Source: Candidatus Poribacteria bacterium
Lineage (GTDB): Bacteria > Poribacteria > WGA-4E > UBA9662
Assembly: GCA_002729015.1 (NCBI GenBank)
Contig: PBVO01000106.1
Location: 35,297-68,132 of the forward strand
Length of the DNA stretch: 32,836 nucleotides
Direction: 5' to 3'
A program made the position numbers and the translations under genes. Within the stretch, counting starts at the first letter, position 1; every line of letters begins with the position of its first letter. The notes beneath the pieces were generated by a model. It was not told the DNA's origin, searched no databases, and saw only the letters and a list, made by a program, of their open reading frames with translations. Shown here piece after piece: positions 27,571-32,836 of the stretch.

Positions 27571-28308
27571 TCATTCCATTTGGCAGACTGATTTTTGTGG
27601 AGATCCCATTTCAATCAAAATTTCATGCGTTGCTTTTAATGGATCATTGGATTTTGTGATTGGCCGTCCAATCACCAGCTGATCTGCACCTGCATCAATG
27701 GCTTCAGCTGGACTCATAATCCGTTTTTGATCGCTAATAGCAGAGTGACTAGGTCTAATGCCCGGTGTCACAATCCAAAAATCATTACCACAAGCTCTTC
27801 GAATCTTCTCAATTTCCAAAGGGGAGGCTACTACACCATCTAAACCCGCTTGTTGTGCTAACTTTGCTAAGTAAACTACCTGCTCTGACAATGATCGGCT
27901 GCTATCCAAGTCACGAGCGAAAGCAAGTTGGTCGATGCTTGTCAGAACCGTTACAGCTAGTAACTTCGGCTTTGTAATATTAAGCTTGTCAGCTTGATCC
28001 ATAGCTGATTGGCTTGCTGCTTGCATCATTTCCAGCCCACCACTTGCGTGTACATTGATCATATCAGCACCAAGTTTAGTCGCAGAAGCTACTGCACCGG
28101 ATACCGTATTAGGTATATCATGAAACTTCAAGTCTAAAAAAACACTCTTCCCTGTTTCTTTCAAGGATTGGACAGATGGAGGACCAACAGAAGTGAATAG
28201 CTCTTTACCAATTTTGAACCAATCTACTGCCGTACATAGTCGATCAGCTATTTCAAGAGCAGTAGGTAATTCAGGATAATCAAGAGGCACAATCAAACGA
28301 GAAGTCAA
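27571..28308 (-). CDS. pyrF: Orotidine 5'-phosphate decarboxylase
   Basis: This enzyme catalyses the last step of UMP synthesis. The 245-aa TIM barrel has the catalytic signature DLKFHDIPNTV with D59, K61 and D64, the N-terminal IVPLD strand (D10), VTPGIRP and the phosphate-binding end GADQLVIGRPI. The start is a TTG at 28308 that shares four bases with the TGA of the upstream JAMM gene (TTGA), implying coupled translation. No internal ATG fits the barrel's first strand. The gene is clustered here with sulfur genes and lepA. Confidence 0.95.
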   Translation of the reverse strand: MTSRLIVPLDYPELPTALEIADRLCTAVDWFKIGKELFTSVGPPSVQSLKETGKSVFLDLKFHDIPNTVSGAVASATKLGADMINVHASGGLEMMQAASQSAMDQADKLNITKPKLLAVTVLTSIDQLAFARDLDSSRSLSEQVVYLAKLAQQAGLDGVVASPLEIEKIRRACGNDFWIVTPGIRPSHSAISDQKRIMSPAEAIDAGADQLVIGRPITKSNDPLKATHEILIEMGSPQKSVCQME

Positions 28309-28793
28309 ACCACATCACCTACGCCTATAATACTAATCGGGGTAAAATCGGACTGTTGTTCATCCCAGACGAAGGCCTTGATATCCTGTATCCCGTCGTT
28401 GTAGACGGATAAAACAACATAGGCACTATCCGGGTAAGCTGGCTCATCCCAAAACATAGCATCTGATTTATCTTTTTCAGAAAAATATGAGGGATGATCT
28501 GGGTGAGAATGATAAAAAGCTTTTATTCGACGATTTTTTCTCTCTGATTCAAGATTAATTCTCAGCAAATCATCTGGGTCCATTAAATATGCAGTTCGCG
28601 CGTCACGAGGGTAAGTTTTTGGGTCCTCTGTGTGCCGCTGGTTTTGGATATTCCCACAGGCACGAACGTACTCCTGCGGACTGATTGTACCTAACGGATC
28701 CTCCAAGATAATACCACAGCATTCCTCAGGGTATGTTTCTAGAGCGTGCTGTTCAATTTCTTTTATCGTTTGGGGCTGTAAGTGAAAGGACAT
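28305..28793 (-). CDS. M67-family JAMM metallopeptidase (Mec+/QbsD-like)
   Basis: This Zn peptidase belongs to the bacterial JAB/MPN+ type. The motif is complete: a Glu in YPEECCG (E23/E24) and H95-S-H97-P with S105 and D108 (HXH-X7-S-X2-D). In the known CysO pathway of actinobacteria the homologue Mec+ cleaves cysteine from the carrier protein, and in the quinolobactin system QbsD trims a carrier's tail. The gene directly follows a ThiS/MoaD-like carrier gene (12-nt gap), so its substrate is very likely that carrier. It overlaps pyrF by four bases. The length, 162 aa, is normal. The exact cleavage (cysteine release, tail trimming or both) is inference. Confidence 0.88.
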   Translation of the reverse strand: MSFHLQPQTIKEIEQHALETYPEECCGIILEDPLGTISPQEYVRACGNIQNQRHTEDPKTYPRDARTAYLMDPDDLLRINLESERKNRRIKAFYHSHPDHPSYFSEKDKSDAMFWDEPAYPDSAYVVLSVYNDGIQDIKAFVWDEQQSDFTPISIIGVGDVV

Positions 28794-28805
28794 ACAGTGG
28801 ATGCT

Positions 28806-29084
28806 TTAGCTGCCACCGGCGATAGCTGGGATAATTGAGACTTCGTCTCCGTCAGCCAAACTCGTCGACTGGCCTTGCAAAAACCTTATGTCTTCATCGT
28901 TTAGATAGATATTGACAAAACGGCGAATTTCGCCTTGTTCATCGCAAATACGATCTTTAATACCAGGATAATTGTTTTCCAGATCGGCTATTAGGCTTGC
29001 AATATCACTGCCTTGAGCTGATACTTCTGCTTCATTTTGGGTCATTTTTCTAAGTGGTGTGGGGATTCGAACGACTACAGACAT
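28806..29084 (-). CDS. MoaD/ThiS-family sulfur carrier protein (CysO-like) with GGS tail
   Basis: The 92-aa beta-grasp, ubiquitin-like carrier has a typical run VNIYLNDEDIRFLQG, a LADGDEVSIIPAIAGG end and a final Ser after the diglycine (G90-G91-S92). Carriers of this class are adenylated and thiocarboxylated on the last Gly, so the extra Ser would have to be removed first. The JAMM peptidase 12 nt downstream is the natural candidate. The cysteine-synthase and APS-reductase neighbours point to a CysO-like role in cysteine synthesis rather than to molybdopterin or thiamin. AAGGAG lies about 6 nt before the ATG. The E1-like enzyme that would activate it is not in the window. Confidence 0.88.
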   Translation of the reverse strand: MSVVVRIPTPLRKMTQNEAEVSAQGSDIASLIADLENNYPGIKDRICDEQGEIRRFVNIYLNDEDIRFLQGQSTSLADGDEVSIIPAIAGGS

Positions 29085-29149
29085 TACTACTCCTTACTCA
29101 CTTCCTTTAGTTGATGGGTGAAGAACTGATGTTTCGGGGTTTGTATAAG

Positions 29150-29914
29150 TTAAATAGAAAAGTGCAATCCACATTCTTTATCATTTCCTTCATTTTTCTG
29201 CCAGCGCCAACGTCCCGCACGCTTCCTTTCTCCAGGCAGAATTGGAGTGGTACAAATTACACAACCGATCGATTCATAGTAAGCTGTTTGGGGTTGCCGA
29301 CGCAATAGTGGGTTAACCGGTATAGATTTCTCGTCGATGTAATTCCAAATACGTTCATCGTCCCAATCGGCCAAAGCACTAACTTTCAAAATAGATCGTT
29401 TCTGATGCTCGATTATTTCTACTCGGGGTATGTGCTGTCGAAAATCGGATTGATCGCGGCGTAAGCCTGTGAACCAAATGTCTAAATTGTCTAATAGCTC
29501 TATTTGCGGGTTAACTTTACGAATTTTGCAGCAATACTCTTGTTTAGCTTGGCTATCGAAGAATAGGTATTCACCATGCTGCCTGACCATTTGGTCAACG
29601 GACGCCCGTTGTGCCGAGACCCTCTCGATTTGGATTCCGTAGTGATGTTCTACCTGTTCCAGAAAATCATAGGTTTCTTGAAACAACCTCCCCGTATCAA
29701 TAGTGCAGACACGAAATGGCAATTGGTTTTCGAAGGCCATTTGGATCAGAACAAGTCCCGTAAGCTGACCACTGGAAATAATAGCGGCCCTGCCCTTGAA
29801 ACGCTTGAATAACTCGAACAAAACAGTTTGTGGATCAACTATACATCCAACTTCTTGCGCAAGATCTCGCCAAAATTCTACTGAATGTATCTGGTTTTTC
29901 TCATCACTTACCAT
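29150..29914 (-). CDS. cysH: Assimilatory adenylyl-sulfate (APS) reductase, CysH family
   Basis: This enzyme reduces activated sulfate to sulfite. Four Cys for a [4Fe-4S] cluster are present, C128-C129 (KQEYCCKIRKVNP) and C218/C221 (IGCVICTTPI), the mark of APS-type reductases; the plain PAPS enzyme of enteric bacteria lacks them. The C-terminal catalytic Cys is C248 in KECGLH. The nucleotide loop reads SSGQLTG rather than the more usual SFGAED, an odd but conservative-looking variant. At 254 aa it is slightly longer than usual, with a basic segment around 229-240. The ATG at 29914 lacks a clear ribosome site. It sits 62 nt after the cysteine-synthase gene. Confidence 0.9.
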   Translation of the reverse strand: MVSDEKNQIHSVEFWRDLAQEVGCIVDPQTVLFELFKRFKGRAAIISSGQLTGLVLIQMAFENQLPFRVCTIDTGRLFQETYDFLEQVEHHYGIQIERVSAQRASVDQMVRQHGEYLFFDSQAKQEYCCKIRKVNPQIELLDNLDIWFTGLRRDQSDFRQHIPRVEIIEHQKRSILKVSALADWDDERIWNYIDEKSIPVNPLLRRQPQTAYYESIGCVICTTPILPGERKRAGRWRWQKNEGNDKECGLHFSI

Positions 29915-29976
29915 TACTTTACTACTTTACTTGAGAATGCCATCCCGGTTTTTCATTAGTTAACGGAATATTACCA

Positions 29977-30924
29977 CTATAGTTCTTCGTTACCGTTGAA
30001 ATACTGGCCCAAACTCAAGTAGCGTTCGCCAGTATCACAAAAAAAGGTCACAATCGTTTTATCAGGACCGACATCATGAGCCAATTTTAACGTCGCATGA
30101 AGATTAGCTCCGGAAGAAATCCCTACTAGATAGCCTTCTTCTTCAGCAATATAACGCATGGCTTGATATGCATCCTCGTCAGAGACCGTAGCGATCTGAT
30201 CAATCAATCCCAGATCTAGCACTTTGGGCACCATACCAGCACCAATACCATCTATTCTGGTTGGCGCAGGTTCACCTCCAGACAATACAGGGGATACGCT
30301 TGGCTCAACAGCGACTATTTTTATATCTGGAAAGTGCCTTTTCAAAGCCCGGCCAACACCGGTTAACGTCCCCCCTGTTCCCACGCCTGTTACTAAATAA
30401 TCCAGCTGTTGATGATCGCTTCGTTGTAGTGTTTTTAAGATCTCTTGACCCGTTGTTTGTTGATGAGCTAACGGGTTAGCTGGATTGTCAAACTGATTAG
30501 GCATGAAGTGATTAGGCTTCCGAGAGACTAATTCCTCCGCCTCCCAAATAGCGCCTGCCATTCCAGAGTCTACCGAAGTCAAAATAATTTCAGCACCATA
30601 TGCCGAAAGCAAACTGTATTTCTCCTGGCTCACATTTTCCGGCATACACAGGACAATGCGGTATCCTTTGGCTAAAGCTACGATTGATAACCCAACGCCC
30701 GTATTACCTGCTGTAGGCTCAACGATAGTGTCGCCAGCTCTCAGTTGTCCCGATTGCTCTGCCATTTCAATCATTGACAAGCAAATTCGGTCTTTAATGC
30801 TGCCACCAGGGTTCATCGACTCAACTTTGGCCAAAACCGTCGCTCGTTGGTTAACTAAACCACAGTTCAGACGAACCATCGGTGTGTTCCCAATCAGGCC
30901 AGAAACGTCATTTTCCACCTTCAT
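29977..30924 (-). CDS. cysK: Cysteine synthase-family PLP enzyme (CysK/CysM)
   Basis: This PLP-dependent enzyme makes cysteine from an activated serine and sulfide or a carrier-bound thiocarboxylate. Motifs are NPGGSIKDR with the PLP Lys (K44 from this start), PTAGNTG (usually PTSGNTG), GVGTGGTLTG for the phosphate cup and GISSGAN. The frame also allows a TTG at 30939 five codons earlier, but MKVENDVSGLIGNTP from the ATG at 30924 matches the family's usual beginning; neither has a good ribosome site. The neighbouring carrier and JAMM genes suggest it may take sulfur from the thiocarboxylated carrier as CysM does in mycobacteria; sequence alone does not separate the two substrates. It is the first gene of the nine-gene run. 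Confidence 0.92.
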   Translation of the reverse strand: MKVENDVSGLIGNTPMVRLNCGLVNQRATVLAKVESMNPGGSIKDRICLSMIEMAEQSGQLRAGDTIVEPTAGNTGVGLSIVALAKGYRIVLCMPENVSQEKYSLLSAYGAEIILTSVDSGMAGAIWEAEELVSRKPNHFMPNQFDNPANPLAHQQTTGQEILKTLQRSDHQQLDYLVTGVGTGGTLTGVGRALKRHFPDIKIVAVEPSVSPVLSGGEPAPTRIDGIGAGMVPKVLDLGLIDQIATVSDEDAYQAMRYIAEEEGYLVGISSGANLHATLKLAHDVGPDKTIVTFFCDTGERYLSLGQYFNGNEEL

Positions 30925-30981
30925 TTCGTTATATACCAATTAGGATTTCGATATCTTACTCAGTAGGTAAACTACCCGCCA

Positions 30982-31011
30982 ATTATAGTCTATTGAAGCC
31001 AAAATTATCAA
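30982..31011 (-). promoter_or_regulatory. Putative promoter of the cysK-cysH-carrier-JAMM-pyrF-lepA-lepB run
   Basis: On the minus strand TTGATA (31011-31006) is followed after 18 nt by a perfect TATAAT (30987-30982). Transcription would start near 30975, giving a leader of ~50 nt before the ATG at 30924. It is a close sigma-70-type match at the head of a tightly packed gene run. Confidence 0.55.
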
Positions 31012-31235
31012 TTCATATTGCCTAAGCGAGATGAGAACCTATCAAATAGAAATCTGGTGAATGGACAAACCAAAGCGCTACAGAAATGTTTTACCTGTTG
31101 ATAAGATCTCACTTTAAAATGCATTTCTCTAGGTTACATTGTGATTGAAAAACATCTAAATTGTCTACTAATAAATGCTTGGTATTATGCAAACTTGAGC
31201 CCCTGATCTAGGGAAACGGCTTGCAATTCCGACAC

Positions 31236-31244
31236 TGCTATAAT
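31236..31244 (+). promoter_or_regulatory. Extended -10 promoter for the small protein/dehydrogenase pair
   Basis: TGCTATAAT is a perfect extended -10 (TGN plus TATAAT). There is no good -35 at the right distance, which this promoter type can do without. Start of transcription near 31251 would leave a ~70-nt leader before the ATG at 31322. Confidence 0.45.
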
Positions 31245-31321
31245 ATGATATCAGTCGTGGTTCGGAAAACAGAATTCGCGCTGAGGAAATTTTGCAAACA
31301 TAAAAAGTTATAAAGGTCATT

Positions 31322-31576
31322 ATGTCTGAAATCATGCTTAGTGTATCAACAGCTGTTATGTCTAACCAGTCGGCTGGTAGTAAACTGTCGCAAGCCATCC
31401 ATCAATCCAACAGCGGACAGCAAAAATCGGCAACTTCAACAAAAAGCCAAAACCAACCCTCAGCCTCCAAGCCTGAGTCAGCTATTCAAAAAAAGTCTAG
31501 CACACAAGTAGAAACTGACCGTAATCACCAAACGCAACTCAAGGGTGGAGGGGTTCTAGTCAATAATCAAGCCTAA
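31322..31576 (+). CDS. Small Ser/Gln/Lys-rich protein of unknown function, coupled to the dehydrogenase gene
   Basis: The 84-aa protein has no recognisable family. The N-terminal ~28 residues (MSEIMLSVSTAVMSNQSAG) could form an amphipathic helix. Residues ~29-70 are low-complexity, rich in Ser, Gln, Lys, Thr and Pro and probably disordered, and the end is short and Gly-rich (LKGGGVLVNNQA). AAAGG lies about 6 nt before the ATG. Its TAA overlaps the ATG of the next gene as TAATG, so the two are translated in a coupled way, the best evidence that it is expressed. It could be a real small protein or a leader peptide that sets translation of the dehydrogenase. Confidence 0.6.
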   Translation: MSEIMLSVSTAVMSNQSAGSKLSQAIHQSNSGQQKSATSTKSQNQPSASKPESAIQKKSSTQVETDRNHQTQLKGGGVLVNNQA

Positions 31577-32664
31577 TGATATCAGCCGAACATTCTTATC
31601 GTATCGCCATCCTCGGCGGAGATGGGATAGGCCCTGAGGTTATGGCTTCTGCTGTTATGGTTTTGGAAGCTATTCAGGAAACTAGCCCCCTGACCTTTGA
31701 CCTCCGATCTTATCTTTGCGGAGCCTCGTGTTATCAGCAGTTAGGCGATCCTCTTCCTCTGAAAACGATACAAGGTTGTCGTCAAGCTGATGCAATTTTA
31801 CTAGGAGCAATGGGGTTGCCGGACGTGCGTTGGCCAGACGGTACTGAGATGAGACCACAAGTCGACCTGCGTTTCAAGCTTGACCTCTATGCTGGCTTAC
31901 GGCCAATCTATCTGTATCACTCTGATCATACTCCAATCAAGGGGTTGTCTCAGGGAGACATTGATTTCGTGATAGTTCGTGAAAATGTAGAAGGACTATT
32001 TGCCTCTATGAATTCGGGTATCGAAATCAGAGATGAAGTAGCTATTGATTCCATGGTAATGACTAAATCAGGTACTGAACGCATTGTCCATTTTGCTTTT
32101 AATCTGGCTATTCATCGACAGAAAAAACGAAAAGTTACTTGTGTTGATAAAGCTAACGTTTTTCGTTCGATGGCTTTTTTTCGTCAGATATATGATCGAA
32201 TCGCTAAAGATTACCCAAGCATTAGTCCAGATCATGCTTATATTGATGCATTTGCCTTGTACTTATTACAAAAACCACAGACATATGACGTCATTGTAAC
32301 TGAAAACATGTATGGTGATATCCTGTCTGATCTAGCAGCTGGTTTAGTTGGTGGTATGGGAATGACCCCTTCTGCAGATATTGGAGAACATTCAGCTATT
32401 TTTCAACCCTCGCACGGCACAGCCCCGGACATTGCAGGGCAGAATATTGCTAACCCAATAGGTATGATCTTGTCCGTGAAGCTAATGTTACTTTGGTTAG
32501 CTGACCAGAAAAAAGATCCGATTTGTACAAAACAAGCCTCACGCCTATCACTTGCTGTAAGTCAAGTTTTATCCGATAAGAGTTATCGCACTCCTGACTT
32601 AGGTGGAGATTTGACTACAACCGAACTTAGCAAGGCTATAGTAAATTTCTTAAGAGAATCATGA
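31576..32664 (+). CDS. Isocitrate/isopropylmalate dehydrogenase-family protein
   Basis: This is a beta-decarboxylating (R)-hydroxyacid dehydrogenase of 362 aa. Family marks are ILGGDGIGPEV at the N-terminus, LYAGLRPI, VRENVEGLFAS, VDKANVFRSM, the Asp-rich metal site in YDVIVTENMYGDILSD, and HGTAPDIAGQNIANP. Asp285-Ile in the last motif is the arrangement of NAD+-preferring members. The RENVEGLFAS segment fits neither classical LeuB (RELTGG) nor Icd, so the substrate could be isopropylmalate, isocitrate, homoisocitrate or tartrate-like. leuC, leuD or leuA are not in the window. Its start overlaps the preceding small gene (TAATG). A pentapeptide-repeat gene follows after 65 nt. Confidence 0.88.
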   Translation: MISAEHSYRIAILGGDGIGPEVMASAVMVLEAIQETSPLTFDLRSYLCGASCYQQLGDPLPLKTIQGCRQADAILLGAMGLPDVRWPDGTEMRPQVDLRFKLDLYAGLRPIYLYHSDHTPIKGLSQGDIDFVIVRENVEGLFASMNSGIEIRDEVAIDSMVMTKSGTERIVHFAFNLAIHRQKKRKVTCVDKANVFRSMAFFRQIYDRIAKDYPSISPDHAYIDAFALYLLQKPQTYDVIVTENMYGDILSDLAAGLVGGMGMTPSADIGEHSAIFQPSHGTAPDIAGQNIANPIGMILSVKLMLLWLADQKKDPICTKQASRLSLAVSQVLSDKSYRTPDLGGDLTTTELSKAIVNFLRES

Positions 32665-32729
32665 TTAATAGAGAACATGAACATTAAAAAGTTAACCAAA
32701 CACTTAGACATTAAAAAAAGGGGTTTAAT

Positions 32730-32836
32730 ATGAGAAAAAGAATCAACGATGTTGACTACAATATCAAACCAGAGGTGGATTTGTCTGGAGCAGATCTGAG
32801 CGGGGCTGACTTAACTCGGGCCAACCTCAAAAAAGC
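32730..32836 (+). CDS. Pentapeptide-repeat protein (3' truncated by window end)
   Basis: From an ATG with AAGGGG ~6 nt upstream the frame reads MRKRINDVDYN and then enters A(D/N)LXX repeats: VDLSGADLSGADLTRANL up to the window edge (35 codons visible). This is the start of a right-handed quadrilateral beta-helix protein. Function cannot be told from the fragment; such proteins range from DNA-mimic topoisomerase protectors to unassigned scaffolds. Confidence 0.75.
   Translation, partial: MRKRINDVDYNIKPEVDLSGADLSGADLTRANLKK

Larger units (their letters stand above)
30925..31321. other. Divergent promoter region (~400 bp)
   Basis: The region separates the leftward cysteine/lep run from the rightward small-protein/dehydrogenase pair. 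It holds a good promoter for each direction (listed separately) and no gene that I can support. Confidence 0.55.

Noticed and set aside
29050..29075. GGGATTCGAAC, resembling the T-loop of a minus-strand tRNA
   Set aside because: It is inside the start of the sulfur-carrier gene (VVRIPTP), and no acceptor or anticodon stem can be formed around it.
1..32836. CRISPR arrays, intact insertion sequences, prophage or integron features
   Set aside because: No regular spaced repeats, transposase or integrase motifs, or phage genes were seen on either strand.

Overview
The window is an AT-rich (roughly 40% G+C by eye) bacterial chromosome segment with Gram-negative features: signal peptides, a lipoprotein, LepB, SppA with a barrel-like N-terminus, and a cohesin-type secreted protein. 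The gene mix (two phytanoyl-CoA-dioxygenase-family enzymes, a Gfo/Idh oxidoreductase, an SGNH hydrolase, a sulfatase-modifying-factor-fold protein, HEAT and LRR repeats, a cohesin domain, pentapeptide repeats) resembles uncultivated marine or sponge-associated lineages such as Poribacteria. That assignment is an inference from family content only. TTG and GTG starts are frequent, and several intergenic stretches are long (about 0.95 and 1.7 kb).

Layout. 1-3690 (+): sppA (5' end outside the window), pcm and a DUF58 gene, closely spaced. 3736-8283: single genes on both strands (cohesin-domain secreted protein, SGNH hydrolase, Gfo/Idh oxidoreductase, SUMF1-fold protein) plus a broken LRR/response-regulator chimera. 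8284-12103: a gene-poor tract interrupted only by an ArsA/Get3-type ATPase with an HSP20-like tail. 12104-15329 (+): histidine phosphatase, DUF5107-like protein, PhyH-family protein. 15653-19032 (-): DMT transporter, a second PhyH enzyme paired with an unknown 123-aa protein, and a HEAT-repeat lipoprotein. 19518-21788 (+): a 756-aa tandem alpha/beta hydrolase. 21889-30924 (-): a compact nine-gene run, 5'->3' cysK, cysH, moaD/cysO-like, JAMM peptidase (mec-like), pyrF, lepA, lepB, ABC ATPase, M28 peptidase. 31322-32836 (+): a small S/Q-rich protein translationally coupled to an isocitrate/isopropylmalate-type dehydrogenase, then the start of a pentapeptide-repeat gene.

How the genes fit together. 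The clearest pathway is sulfur assimilation: APS-reductase-type CysH reduces activated sulfate, and a ubiquitin-like sulfur carrier, a cysteine-synthase-fold enzyme and a JAMM peptidase match the CysO-CysM-Mec+ route of cysteine synthesis. The carrier ends in Gly-Gly-Ser rather than Gly-Gly, so it may need trimming before activation, and no E1-like activating enzyme is present in the window. The same run continues into housekeeping genes for pyrimidine synthesis, translation and protein export.

Points of most interest: the GGS-tailed carrier with its adjacent JAMM peptidase; a HEAT lipoprotein whose signal peptide can only be read from a non-canonical (probably ATT) start; a PhyH protein with His-Gly-Gly in place of His-X-Asp; a tandem hydrolase whose first nucleophile is replaced by Glu; the LRR/receiver deletion chimera; and an inverted repeat over the putative promoter of the cohesin gene. 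No CRISPR array, rRNA, tRNA, intact insertion sequence or prophage was recognised.
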